From Mesorhizobium sp. M1D.F.Ca.ET.043.01.1.1 (GTDB lineage: Bacteria > Pseudomonadota > Alphaproteobacteria > Rhizobiales > Rhizobiaceae): a stretch of 64,000 bases of DNA. The stretch lies in contig NZ_CP034444.1 in the NCBI RefSeq assembly GCF_003952385.1, forward strand, positions 4,725,001 through 4,789,000, written 5' to 3'. The notes below the pieces were generated by a model. It searched no databases and was not told where the DNA came from. It saw nothing but the letters and a program-made list of their open reading frames with translations. Positions 1 through 8,881 of this stretch are shown here, piece after piece (the first letter of the stretch is position 1; every line of letters starts with the position of its first letter). A program made the translations under genes and the position numbers.

Positions 1-393
1 TTGGTGTCGAGTAGAGATGGTGAGAAAAAAGTCATTCGTAAAAAAGTTTGCGGCGAGCCAAAGCTCTCCGCCTGTTCTGTTTGACATCGTAAAGAGAAGA
101 TTTGTTCGAACTTCATGATCCCGAAAGGCTCATGATTTGTCGCAAGGGACGCTCAATCCCTTGCATATGATGGGTTTGCCTAACCGCGCCCTCGAACCGA
201 TCTCGAGAAGCTGGTCTTTTTGTGCCAATTCCATTGAAGCGCAATCCCGCAAGGGATGTCGCTCAAGTGCGACGATCTCTGCGAGATCGCGCTTAGCTAA
301 TCTCGTAAGGGAGAGGCTGAAGCGACGATTTCTTCGAAATCGCGCGAATGACGATCCCTGCGGGATCGCGCGATGGGTATTGGCAATGAGAAC
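1..393 (+). other. 3' part of the 16S-23S rRNA internal transcribed spacer
   Basis: The window opens inside the spacer upstream of the 23S gene; no tRNA gene is visible in this part, so tRNA-Ile and tRNA-Ala, usual in this order, would lie upstream. A perfect 8-bp hairpin (GCAAGGGA at 142-149, TCCCTTGC at 157-164) and four copies of a short GC-rich hairpin repeat (239-372) fill the second half. The last bases (385-400) pair with 3209-3224 to form the 16-bp stem expected for excision of pre-23S rRNA. Short open frames here are not credible genes. Confidence 0.85.
239..372. repeat. Cluster of four short hairpin repeats in the rRNA spacer
   Basis: Four copies of a 22-25 bp hairpin of the general form GCGACGATCnnnnnGATCGCGC sit at 239-263 (inverted orientation), 269-292, 322-345 and 351-372. 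Each copy keeps the outer GCGAC/GCGC arms while both sides of the inner stem vary together (ATCTC/GAGAT, ATTTC/GAAAT, ATCCC/GGGAT), so pairing is preserved by compensatory changes. The same element recurs inside the 23S insertion (559-582) and in the 23S-5S spacer (3387-3430). The coordinates are read directly; a role in RNA processing is an inference. Confidence 0.8.
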
Positions 394-529
394 GATCAAG
401 TGTCTTAAGGGCAATTGGTGGATGCCTTGGCATGCACAGGCGATGAAGGACGTGATACGCTGCGATAAGCTACGGGGAGGTGCGAATACCCTTTGATCCG
501 TAGATCTCCGAATGGGGAAACCCACCTAA

Positions 530-608
530 GGTACTTGGAAAATCAGAGCTGCAGAGATGCGACAATCTCTTCGAGATTGCGCTGCTGCGGCTGTGGTTTC
601 CAAGTATC
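530..608 (+). other. Helix 9 insertion (intervening sequence) of 23S rRNA
   Basis: Where E. coli has a short helix 9, this 23S has a long extra stem. Positions 530-541 pair with 597-608, and inside them lies a hairpin built from the repeat copy at 559-582 (CAATCTC-TTC-GAGATTG). Rhizobiales are known to carry such insertions, which RNase III removes to give a separate 5.8S-like fragment. Here the insert core is clearly a member of the same hairpin repeat family found in the flanking spacers. Confidence 0.8.
559..582 (+). repeat. Hairpin repeat copy inside the 23S insertion
   Basis: This 24-base copy has the same GCGAC and GCGC outer arms as the spacer repeats, with a CAATCTC/GAGATTG inner stem and a TTC loop. 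It forms the tip of the helix 9 insertion. Confidence 0.8.
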
Positions 609-1510
609 GCTAATAGGTAACTTATCCTGAATACATAGGGATAAAGTGGCGAACGCGGGGAACTGAAACATCTAAGTACCCGTAGGAAAGGACATCAACC
701 GAGACTCCGGAAGTAGTGGCGAGCGAACCCGGACCAGGCCAGCGGCGATTGAGAGACAAGCGGAACCTTCTGGAAAGCAGGGCCATAGCGGGTGACAGCC
801 CCGTACGCGTAATGCGATCAATCGTCCTCGAGTAAGGCGGGACACGTGAAATCCTGTCTGAAATTGGGAGGACCACCTTCCAAGCCTAAGTACTCGTGCA
901 TGACCGATAGCGAACTAGTACCGTGAGGGAAAGGTGAAAAGCACCCCGACAAGGGGAGTGAAAGAGTACCTGAAACCGATTGCCTACAAACAGTGGGAGC
1001 CCGCAAGGGTGACCACGTACCTTTTGTATAATGGGTCAGCGACTTAGTGTGACGAGCAAGCTTAAACCGGTAGGTGTAGGCGCAGCGAAAGCGAGTCTGA
1101 ACAGGGCGTTCAGTTCGTCGCATTAGACCCGAAACCGAGTGATCTAGCCATGAGCAGGCTGAAGGTAAGGTAACACTTACTGGAGGGCCGAACCCATAAC
1201 TGTTGCAATAGTTCGGGATGACTTGTGGCTAGGGGTGAAAGGCCAATCAAACTCGGAAATAGCTGGTTCTCCGCGAAATCTATTTAGGTAGAGCGTCGAC
1301 CGAATACCCCAGGGGGTAGAGCACTGGATGGGCTAGGGGTCCTCACCGGATTACCAAACCTAACCAAACTCCGAATACCTGGGAGTACTAGTCGGCAGAC
1401 ACACGGCGGGTGCTAACGTCCGTCGTGAAAAGGGAAACAACCCTGACCTACAGCTAAGGTCCCCAAGTTATGGCTAAGTGGGAAAGGATGTGAGGATCCC
1501 AAAACAACCA

Positions 1511-1542
<32 letters not shown>

Positions 1543-2227
1543 GAAAGCGTAACAGCTCACTGGTCTAAATAAGGGTCTTTGCGCCGAAAATGTAACGGGG
1601 CTAAAGCCATACACCGAAGCTTAGGGTTCGTGAGCAATCACGAGCGGTAGCGGAGCGTTCTGTAAGCTGATGAAGCCGTACCCGTGAGGGGCGGTGGAGG
1701 TATCAGAAGTGCGAATGCTGACATGAGTAACGTAAGGGGAGTGAGAGACTCCCCCGCCGAAAGACCAAGGGTTCCTGCTTAAAGTTAATCTGAGCAGGGT
1801 TAGCCGGCCCCTAAGACGAGGCGGAAACGCGTAGTCGATGGGAACCACGTTAATATTCGTGGGCCTGGAGGTAGTGACGGATCACACAAGTTGTCCAATC
1901 TTATCGGATTGAAAGGGCAGCGGAGTGGTTCCAGGAAATAGCTCCTCCTTATAGACCGTACCCGAAACCGACACTGGTGGTCTGGTAGAGTATACCAAGG
2001 CGCTTGAGAGAACTATGCTGAAGGAACTCGGCAAATTGCACGCGTAACTTCGGAAGAAGCGTGACCCTTTTCTGCGCAAGCAGAGGAGGGTGGCACAGAC
2101 CAGGGGGTAGCGACTGTTTATCAAAAACACAGGGCTCTGCGAAGCCGCAAGGCGACGTATAGGGTCTGACGCCTGCCCGGTGCTGGAAGGTTAAGAGGAG
2201 GGGTGCAAGCTCTGAATCGAAGCCCCA

Positions 2228-2309
<82 letters not shown>

Positions 2310-2381
2310 CGACTTCCCCGCTGTCTCCAGCATAGACTCAGTGAAATTGAATTCCCCGTGAAGATGCGGGGTTCCTGCGGT

Positions 2382-2413
<32 letters not shown>

Positions 2414-2567
2414 GCTTTACATTGGCATTCGTAGTGGCATGTGTAGGATAGGTGGTAGGCTTTGAAGCCTGGGCGCCAGCTCAGGTGGAGCCACCCTTGA
2501 AATACCACCCTTATTACTATGGATGTCTAACCGCGGCCCGTTATCCGGGTCCGGGACAATGTATGGT

Positions 2568-2614
<47 letters not shown>

Positions 2615-2737
2615 GCGATGGTGGGCTCAGAACGGTCGGAAATCGTTCGCTGAGTGCAATGGCATAAGCCTGCCTGACTGCGAGACTGACAAGTCGAGCA
2701 GAGACGAAAGTCGGTCATAGTGATCCGGTGGTCCCGC

Positions 2738-2791
<54 letters not shown>

Positions 2792-2861
2792 GACCCCCAA
2801 GAGTCCATATCGACGGGGTTGTTTGGCACCTCGATGTCGACTCATCGCATCCTGGGGCTGG

Positions 2862-2905
<44 letters not shown>

Positions 2906-2910
2906 TGAGT

Positions 2911-2947
<37 letters not shown>

Positions 2948-2974
2948 TGCCGTGGGTGTAGGAATATTGAAAGG

Positions 2975-3008
<34 letters not shown>

Positions 3009-3386
3009 GATCTCTGGTGGACCTGTTGTGGCGCCAGCCGCATTGCAGGGTAGCTATATCCGGACGGGATAACCGCTGAAGGCATCTAAGCGGGAAACCC
3101 ACCTTGAAACGAGTATTCCCTGAGAACCGTGGAAGACGACCACGTTGATAGGCCGGGTGTGGAAGAGCGGCAACGCTTGAAGCTTACCGGTACTAATAGT
3201 TCGATCGGCTTGATCGTTCTCATTCCTAATATCCATCCGACAAAGTCGGATGGTCTGCCAGCGCTCACGCATGAGCGGCCCTTACGGGCCAAAGCTTAAG
3301 CGAGGGCGCCGGACGACCGGCGACGCGCAGTCGCGCTTGCGGGCTTCGCCCGTAGGCAAAACGCAGACGTCGCCTTGGCACAAAAA

Positions 3387-3430
3387 CGACGATCCTTTGG
3401 ATCGCGCTGCGACGATCCTTTGGATCGCGC
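3387..3430 (+). repeat. Tandem pair of hairpin repeats in the 23S-5S spacer
   Basis: Two practically identical copies of CGACGATCCTTTGGATCGCGC lie head to tail at 3387-3407 and 3409-3430. They belong to the same family as those at 239-372 and 559-582. A further GC hairpin (GCGGGC-TTC-GCCCGT near 3339) precedes them. Confidence 0.8.
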
Positions 3431-3465
3431 TTGAACAGCTTCTCGATTTGAACGTGCGTTTTGCC

Positions 3466-3583
3466 GACCTGGTGGTTATGGCGGAGCGGCTGCACCCGAT
3501 CCCATTCCGAACTCGGCCGTGAAACGCTCCAGCGCTGATGGTACTTCGTCTCAAGACGCGGGAGAGTAGGTCGCTGCCAGGTC
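3466..3583 (+). rRNA. rrf: 5S ribosomal RNA
   Basis: The 118-base segment begins GACCTGGTGG and ends CTGCCAGGTC, so its termini pair as helix I. It contains the typical CCGAACTCGG loop region and the GAGAGTAGGTCG segment. The flanks TGAACGTGCG (3449-3458) and CGCACGTTCA (3591-3600) are perfectly complementary and form a pre-5S processing stem. Confidence 0.95.
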
Positions 3584-3605
3584 TGCCAAGCGCACGTTCA
3601 TCTCA

Positions 3606-3630
3606 CATCCGGATCAAACAGATCCGGATG
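3606..3630 (+). terminator. Perfect 10-bp hairpin after 5S rRNA
   Basis: CATCCGGATC (3606-3615) pairs exactly with GATCCGGATG (3621-3630) around the loop AAACA. The following tract (GAAATCTTCTCC) is a poor uridine run, so termination may be weak. Since tRNA-fMet follows and is normally cotranscribed in this order, the hairpin may instead be a processing or partial termination signal. Confidence 0.5.
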
Positions 3631-3657
3631 GAAATCTTCTCCTTACGACTGTTGTGA

Positions 3658-3758
3658 TGCATGTCGTTGTCCCAAAACCGCCAGGCACTTTTGGGCGACA
3701 TGCAGAAGGCCCGCCAAACGGGATCATGGGCCGCGCAAGCGGCCCTTTCATTTGGCGG
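3658..3758 (+). other. Two consecutive long hairpins between 5S and tRNA-fMet
   Basis: The first hairpin pairs TGCATGTCG (3658-3666) with CGACATGCA (3696-3704), and CCCAAAA (3671-3677) with TTTTGGG (3689-3695). The second pairs CCGCCAAA (3711-3718) with TTTGGCGG (3751-3758) and encloses a terminator-like GGGCCGC-GCAA-GCGGCCC (3728-3745) followed by TTT. No gene fits in this spacer. The structures could be terminators, processing sites or a small RNA. Confidence 0.55.
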
Positions 3759-3799
3759 TCTCTTGAATTCGGTAAGCTCACGCTTACCTCTATCGTTGA

Positions 3800-3876
<77 letters not shown>

Positions 3877-3883
3877 GATACCA

Positions 3884-3912
3884 AAAACGGCCCGCATCCC
3901 GCGGGCCGTTTT
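3884..3912 (+). terminator. Rho-independent terminator of the rrn-tRNA-fMet unit
   Basis: AAAACGGCCCGC (3884-3895) pairs with GCGGGCCGTTTT (3901-3912) around ATCCC, a 12-bp stem whose 3' arm runs into T residues. It lies eight bases after the tRNA and is the best candidate for the true end of the ribosomal transcript. Confidence 0.85.
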
Positions 3913-4005
3913 CGTTTGGCGCCCGACGTTCTTTCAAGCTCGACTCGGCAGCACTTTGCAGCGATGGTCGCTCAACGCCGCGCTGCCGCAGGTCTGGCCG
4001 CTCGG

Positions 4006-4110
4006 CTAGAGCGCTTCAGCGATTCATAGAATCGCCGAACCGCCCTAAGTATTTGTTTTTACGCAATTCCTGACGGAAAACCGTTACACACTTTTCCTGG
4101 AATTGCTCTA
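4006..4110. repeat. Dispersed 105-bp intergenic palindromic repeat, copy 1
   Basis: This 105-base unit has two palindromic halves; the second contains ACGCAATTCC and ends TTTTCCTGGAATTGC. It aligns over its whole length, without gaps, with a second 105-base unit at 49942-50046 and with a diverged one at 62706-62809. The unit ends 18 bases before the ThuA-like gene, so it may affect that gene's leader. The remaining sequence from 3913 to 4005 shows no feature. Confidence 0.75.
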
Positions 4111-4128
4111 ACGCATAAGGAGCACAGA

Positions 4129-4770
4129 ATGCGGCAGGCGCTGATCGTATGGGGTGGCTGGGAAGGACATGAACCCGAGGCCGGGGCGCGTGTCGTCAAG
4201 GCAATGCTCGAGGAGGAGGGCTTTGCCGTGCGTGTGGAGAACACGACCGCGGCGTTCGCCGATCCGGCGATCGCCGAGCTCAGCCTGATCGTGCCGATCT
4301 ACACCATGTCCAAGCTCGCCAAGGCCGAAGAAGCCAACCTGACCAAGGCGGTCGAAAGCGGCGTCGGCCTCGGCGGCTACCATGGCGGCATGGGCGACGC
4401 GTTCCGCGAATCGACGGACTACCAGTTCATGTGCGGCGGGCAGTGGGTCGCGCATCCCGGCAACATCATCGACTATCGGGTCAACATCGTGCGGCGCGAC
4501 GATCCGATCGTGCAGGGCATCGACGACTTCGCCTACCGCTCCGAGCAGTATTACATGCATGTCGATCCCTCGAACGAAGTGCTGGCGACCACCACCTTCT
4601 CGGGCGAACACGCTCCGTGGATCGACGGCGTGGTCATGCCGGTGGTCTGGACGCGCCGGCACGGGAAGGGACGAGTGTTCTATTCCTCGCTCGGCCATGT
4701 GGCCAAGGAATTCGAGGTGCCGCAAATGCGCACGATCCTGCGTCGCGGATTGGTGTGGGCGGCGCGCTGA
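4129..4770 (+). CDS. ThuA-like domain protein
   Basis: The 213-residue protein matches the ThuA family (trehalose-utilisation, class-I glutamine amidotransferase-like fold). It starts with the typical MRQALIVWGGWEGHEP and contains the GLGGYHGGMGDAF loop and the terminal GKGRVFYSSLGH segment. Family members are cytoplasmic and are usually found next to sugar dehydrogenases and sugar ABC importers; their biochemical reaction is poorly defined. The ATG is preceded by AAGGAG at a good distance. The gene precedes, 195 bases away, a sugar-acid regulator, so a role in the sugar module downstream is likely but not shown. Confidence 0.85.
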   Translation: MRQALIVWGGWEGHEPEAGARVVKAMLEEEGFAVRVENTTAAFADPAIAELSLIVPIYTMSKLAKAEEANLTKAVESGVGLGGYHGGMGDAFRESTDYQFMCGGQWVAHPGNIIDYRVNIVRRDDPIVQGIDDFAYRSEQYYMHVDPSNEVLATTTFSGEHAPWIDGVVMPVVWTRRHGKGRVFYSSLGHVAKEFEVPQMRTILRRGLVWAAR

Positions 4771-4872
4771 TCTCGTCGCCCCAGGCCGATCGCCGCGCGC
4801 CGATGCCAGCCGCGCCTACGGCCGGTCGCGGAACAAGAATGCCGGAAGGCATGCATCGTCCCACATTTTGGC

Positions 4873-4889
4873 GATCATAACAGATCATA
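4873..4889. promoter_or_regulatory. Candidate operator: direct GATCATA repeats upstream of the FadR-type gene
   Basis: GATCATA occurs at 4873-4879 and again at 4883-4889, exactly ten bases apart, about 80 bases before the regulator's start. The same motif builds the inverted repeat at 5734-5763. This suggests autoregulation, but it is an inference from the motif alone. Confidence 0.35.
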
Positions 4890-4965
4890 TCAATGAGAGA
4901 TTTACATAAGACCTGGCCTTTCATACAACAGCCGATAGCAACGTGCTCTATCGGGAGAGGATTGC

Positions 4966-5709
4966 GTGGAAACCATCGTTCCTTCGGACGCAATCGGCTG
5001 GATGCCTTCGATCGACCAGGGCGGGGCAAGCGTGCACAACGCCGTCGTCAGCGTGCTGGGCAGCCGCATCTTGGGGGGCCACTATGCTCCCGGCGCCGCC
5101 CTGCCGCGCGAGGACGAACTGTGCGCCATGCTGGGCGTCAGCCGCACTTCGGTCCGGGAAGCGGTCAAGGTGCTGTCGGCGAAAGGCCTTGTCGAGGCCA
5201 GGCGGCGCGCCGGCGTGCGCGTGCTGCCGCGCGACAGCTGGCGGCTGCTCGACCCGGTTGTGCTCGGCTGGCACCCCTCCATCCAGGATGACGAGGAGCT
5301 CGTTTCCGGCCTGCTGGAAGCGCGCCGAATTTTCGAGCCCGCGGCGGCCGAACTTGCGGCCAGGCGCGCCAGCGCCGCCGACCTCGCCGAGATCGAACGC
5401 GCCGTGGTCGGCATGCGCGAAAACATCCCGGGCGACCTCAACGCCGTCTGCCAGGCGGATCTTGCCTTCCACAAGGGCGTCATCGCCGCCAGTCACAATG
5501 TCGTGCTCAAGGGACTGGTCGGCATGCTGGAGGCGGCCCTGCGCGCCACGTTCCTCGTCACCAACCCGCTGATGGAAGCGCAGTCGCGCGCGCTTTCCGC
5601 GCATGCCGCGGTGCTGGAGGCGATCCGAATCCGCGATACCGCCGGCGCCCGTGGCGCGATGAACAGGCTGCTCGACATCGCCGCCGACGATCTTCACGCC
5701 AAGGTCTGA
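4966..5709 (+). CDS. FadR-type GntR family transcriptional regulator (FCD domain)
   Basis: The protein (247 residues, GTG start with GGGAGAGG six bases upstream) has an N-terminal winged helix, about residues 22-85, with the hallmark LGVSRTSVREAVKVLSAKGLVEARRRAGVRV. A C-terminal FCD ligand domain follows, with metal-binding candidates in ADLAFHKGVI and SAHAAVL. FCD regulators typically sense sugar acids or other carboxylates and repress adjacent catabolic genes. Here the gene heads the DgoD-like dehydratase and sugar importer genes on the same strand, so it probably controls them, with candidate operators at 4873-4889 and 5734-5763. The effector could be the acid sugar taken up or its product. 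Confidence 0.9.
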   Translation: METIVPSDAIGWMPSIDQGGASVHNAVVSVLGSRILGGHYAPGAALPREDELCAMLGVSRTSVREAVKVLSAKGLVEARRRAGVRVLPRDSWRLLDPVVLGWHPSIQDDEELVSGLLEARRIFEPAAAELAARRASAADLAEIERAVVGMRENIPGDLNAVCQADLAFHKGVIAASHNVVLKGLVGMLEAALRATFLVTNPLMEAQSRALSAHAAVLEAIRIRDTAGARGAMNRLLDIAADDLHAKV

Positions 5710-5733
5710 CGTTTCCGCCTTGACGCCATTTTT

Positions 5734-5763
5734 GATCGTATGATATTCGCATTTCATATGATC
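5734..5763. promoter_or_regulatory. Candidate FadR-type operator before the dehydratase gene
   Basis: GATCGTATGA (5734-5743) and TCATATGATC (5754-5763) form an inverted repeat with one mismatch and a 10-base spacer, so the half-site centres are two helical turns apart. It lies between the regulator stop (5709) and the dehydratase start (5790), in a locally AT-rich stretch, and shares its half-site with 4873-4889. Confidence 0.45.
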
Positions 5764-5789
5764 TAAATGCCGCTTGGGAGGAGTTGCGC

Positions 5790-6962
5790 TTGAGGATCGT
5801 GGCCATCACCACGCGCGTCGTGAACGCGGATATGCGCAACTGGGTATTCGTGCGCGTCGAGACCGACCAGCCGGGCCTCTACGGCTGGGGCGAGGCGACG
5901 CTGGAGTGGAAGACCCAAGCCGTCGTCGGCGCCATCAACGACCTGGCGCCGCTTCTGATCGGCCGCGATCCGCGCGATATCGAACAGGCGGTGCGCATCC
6001 TCAAGAAGCATTCGTTCTGGCGGCTCGGCGTCATCGGCATGTCGGCTGTTTCCGGCATCGAGCTGGCGCTCTGGGACATTTTCGGCAAATGGCTCGATCA
6101 GCCGGTCTGGCGGCTCACCGGCGGCAAGGTGCGCGACCGGGTCAAGGTCTATACCCATCTCGGCCTCGGCGACATGCGCGCTGTCTACGAAACCCTGGAC
6201 GCCGAGCCGCTGGTGCAGCGCGCCTCCGAGGTGGTGGCGAGGGGCTATCGCGCGCTGAAGGCCGTCTTCATTCCCTACAGCCACTATCACGCGCCGCTCG
6301 TCGAGGTCGACAAGGTCGGCCGCCTCATGGAGGCGCTGCGCAAGACGGTCGGGCCGGAGGTCGAGATCATGGTCGACTTCCACGGTCGTCCCGCCTCGGC
6401 CTCAACCGCGCTCGCTTATATCGACGCGCTGGCGCCCTATCGGCCGATGTTCGTCGAGGAACCGCTGCCGCCGGGCGAAACCGGCGCACTGGCGCAGCTC
6501 GTCGCCAAGTCGCGCGTGCCGATCGCTACCGGCGAGCGGCTGATCGACCGTCCCGAGTTCGACGAGCTTTTCCGGGCAAGGGCGGTCGACATCGTTCAGC
6601 CCGACATCTGCCACTGCGGCGGCCTGCTCGAGGCCAAGAAGATCGCCGCGATGGCCGAGGCGGTCTCCGTCGGCGTCGCGCCGCACAATCCGCTCGGCCC
6701 GATCGCGGGCGCCGCCGCCCTGCATTTCGCCGTCTCCACGCCCAACCACCTGATCCAGGAGGAGATGGTCGGCGCCGTGCCCTGGTATTTCGAAGTGGTG
6801 AAGGGGCCGATCCGCATGGTCGACGGCTGCTGGCAGGTGCCGGACGCGCCGGGACTCGGCGTCGAGGTCGACGAGGCGCTCGCCGCCCGGCATCCGTACA
6901 AGCCCGAAGTCATGCACACCACCAACGCCGTGCTTGCCGACGGCACCATCGTGGACTGGTGA
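5790..6962 (+). CDS. Enolase-superfamily acid-sugar dehydratase (DgoD/mandelate-racemase-like)
   Basis: The 390-residue protein resembles D-galactonate dehydratase throughout. Visible landmarks are the N-terminal capping domain with GWGEATLEWKT, then the barrel with metal ligands in MVDFHG, FVEEPL and TGERL, QPDICHCGG, and the catalytic histidine in VAPHNPLGPI. It should remove water from a sugar acid to give a 2-keto-3-deoxy acid. The TTG at 5790 is preferred because GGGAGGAG ends seven bases before it; the frame could also start at TTG 5784. The next gene begins two bases after the stop. The exact substrate (galactonate, gluconate, an uronate-derived or other acid) cannot be read from the sequence. 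Confidence 0.88.
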   Translation: MRIVAITTRVVNADMRNWVFVRVETDQPGLYGWGEATLEWKTQAVVGAINDLAPLLIGRDPRDIEQAVRILKKHSFWRLGVIGMSAVSGIELALWDIFGKWLDQPVWRLTGGKVRDRVKVYTHLGLGDMRAVYETLDAEPLVQRASEVVARGYRALKAVFIPYSHYHAPLVEVDKVGRLMEALRKTVGPEVEIMVDFHGRPASASTALAYIDALAPYRPMFVEEPLPPGETGALAQLVAKSRVPIATGERLIDRPEFDELFRARAVDIVQPDICHCGGLLEAKKIAAMAEAVSVGVAPHNPLGPIAGAAALHFAVSTPNHLIQEEMVGAVPWYFEVVKGPIRMVDGCWQVPDAPGLGVEVDEALAARHPYKPEVMHTTNAVLADGTIVDW

Positions 6963-6964
6963 CG

Positions 6965-7741
6965 ATGGCCGGTCGTCTCAAGGAAAAGGTGGTCGTCATC
7001 ACCGGTGCCGGGCGCGGCATCGGCGAGGCGACGGCGCGCGCGATGGCGGCGGAGGGTGCTGCGATCGTCGTGGCGGAAAAGGACGCGGCGACTGGAAGAA
7101 GCGTCGCCGCGTCCCTCGCCGAAAGCGGCGCGCGGTCGCTGTTCGTCGAGACCGACGTCGCGGACAGCAAGTCCTGTGAAGCGATGGCCGAGCAGGCGCT
7201 TGCCGCCTTCGGCCGGATCGACGTGCTCGTCGCCAATGCCGGCATCAACGTGTTCCACGAGCCGCTGGAAACCAGCGAGGAGGAATGGCGGCGCTGCTTT
7301 GCCGTCGATCTCGACGGTGTGTGGTATTCGGCGCGCGCGGTGCTGCCGGCGATGCGGGCCCGGAAGCAGGGCTCGATCGTCGCCATCGCCTCCTGCCATT
7401 CCTTCGCGATCATCCCGTCGACCTTTCCCTATCCTGTCGCCAAGCACGGCCTGCTCGGCCTGGTGCGCTCTCTCGGCATCCAGTACGCGCCCGAAGGCAT
7501 TCGCGTGAACGCCATCGCGCCGGGCTACATCGAGACGCAGATCGCGGTCGACTACTGGAACACGTTTCCGGACCCGCAGGCAGAGCGCCAGCGCACCTAC
7601 GACCTGCACCCGCCGCGCCGGATCGGCCGGCCGGAGGAGGTGGCGATGACCGCCGTCTTCCTCGGCTCCGACGAGGCGCCGTTCATCAACGCGGCCTGCA
7701 TCGTCATCGATGGCGGGCGCTCGGTTCTCTATCACGAATGA
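6965..7741 (+). CDS. Short-chain dehydrogenase/reductase
   Basis: The 258-residue SDR has the cofactor motif TGAGRGIG near residue 14, the NAG motif (VANAGIN), catalytic Ser in AIASCHS, and YPVAKHG with Tyr and Lys. It ends in the usual AACIVIDGGRS. Members next to DgoD-like dehydratases oxidise aldoses or interconvert keto-acid intermediates. The ATG lies two bases after the dehydratase stop, so the two are cotranscribed. A sugar or sugar-acid dehydrogenase role in the same pathway is inferred from context. Confidence 0.9.
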   Translation: MAGRLKEKVVVITGAGRGIGEATARAMAAEGAAIVVAEKDAATGRSVAASLAESGARSLFVETDVADSKSCEAMAEQALAAFGRIDVLVANAGINVFHEPLETSEEEWRRCFAVDLDGVWYSARAVLPAMRARKQGSIVAIASCHSFAIIPSTFPYPVAKHGLLGLVRSLGIQYAPEGIRVNAIAPGYIETQIAVDYWNTFPDPQAERQRTYDLHPPRRIGRPEEVAMTAVFLGSDEAPFINAACIVIDGGRSVLYHE

Positions 7742-7824
7742 GGTTTCGCGCCGGCGGCCGGTCGCCGGCAGATGTTTTCAAGCAGGTCAGGTCCCGCCGG
7801 CCGGGATCGATTGGGAGGAAGCCA

Positions 7825-8817
7825 ATGAAAAGCATGATCAAGGTGTGCCTTGCGGTTGCGGCGACCGCCGCCGTCGCGTTGACGGTCCACGGCGCCGGCG
7901 CGCAGGACAAGATGAAGTTCGGCTACATCAACAAGATGGGCGACCATCCCTGGTTCGTGCGCGAGGTGAAGGGCGCCAAGGACAAGGCCGCCGAGCTCGG
8001 CGTCGACCTGCTTGTCCAGGACGTCCAGTTCGACGCCAACCTCGCCGTCACCACCTTCGACACCTATGTCGGCGACGGCGTCAAGGGCATCGCCGTGGTG
8101 GTGCCGGACCGCTCGCTCGGCCCGGTCGTCGCCGACAAGGCGAAGGCCGCCAAGATCGGCCTGATCGCGGTCGACGACGACATCGCTTTCGCCGACGGCA
8201 CGCCGGTCGCCTATGTCGGCATGAACGCGCTCAACATCGGCAAGCAGGTTGGCACCGAGATCGCCCGGATCGCCAAGACCGAAGGCTGGGACAAGGACCT
8301 CTCCAAGGTGCGCGTCGGCTCGATCGAGGACCAGAAGGCCGACACCTGCATGCGACGCAACAAGGGCGCGGAGGAAGCGCTGGTGGCGGCGATTCCGGAG
8401 ATCAAGTCGCGCATTGTCTCGATCCCCTACGACAACACGATGGTCAATTCGATCGACGTTGTCTCGACGACGCTGACCGCCAATCCCGACGCCGAGAAGT
8501 GGATCTTCTTCTCCTGCAACGACGACGGCGTGCTCGGCGGAGTGCGCGCCACCGAGAATGCCGGCATGAAGCCGGAGAACGTCATCGGCATCGGCATCGA
8601 CGGCTCGCGCTCCTGCGAGGCTTTCGGCGCCGGCAAGCCTTCCGGCTTCCGCGGCACGATGTGGCTGGACAGCGCCAAGCACGGCGCGGCCGCCATCCAG
8701 GCGCTCTACGACCAGGCCACCGGCAAGGAGATGCAGAAGGACTATTTCCAGGACGCCACGCTGATCAGCGGCGAGAACTTCGCCAAGTTCAAGGACACGC
8801 TCGGTTGCAAGTCCTAG
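7825..8817 (+). CDS. Periplasmic sugar-binding protein of an AraFGH-like importer
   Basis: The 330-residue precursor has a Sec signal peptide ending in GAGAQD (near residue 29) and a type-I periplasmic binding fold resembling L-arabinose-binding AraF. AraF-like segments are GYINKMGDHPWF, the hinge region AVVVPDRSLG, LIAVDDDIAF, SCNDDGVLGGVRATENAG and GIGIDGS. The ATG has GGGAGGA five bases upstream. It is the first gene of the transporter set (binding protein, ATPase, permease) and follows the dehydratase and SDR by 83 bases. The ligand is probably an aldose or its acid or lactone, consistent with the catabolic genes. Confidence 0.88.
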   Translation: MKSMIKVCLAVAATAAVALTVHGAGAQDKMKFGYINKMGDHPWFVREVKGAKDKAAELGVDLLVQDVQFDANLAVTTFDTYVGDGVKGIAVVVPDRSLGPVVADKAKAAKIGLIAVDDDIAFADGTPVAYVGMNALNIGKQVGTEIARIAKTEGWDKDLSKVRVGSIEDQKADTCMRRNKGAEEALVAAIPEIKSRIVSIPYDNTMVNSIDVVSTTLTANPDAEKWIFFSCNDDGVLGGVRATENAGMKPENVIGIGIDGSRSCEAFGAGKPSGFRGTMWLDSAKHGAAAIQALYDQATGKEMQKDYFQDATLISGENFAKFKDTLGCKS

Positions 8818-8881
8818 GCCTTCTTTCTGCCTCATGGTCGGCGGCCCGATGGCGCGCGGCTTCACACGGAGCCGCGCGCCA

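Noticed and set aside
3606..3630. Main terminator of the rrn operon
   Set aside because: The stem is perfect but has no proper U tract, and the cotranscribed tRNA-fMet follows; the structure at 3884-3912 fits better.
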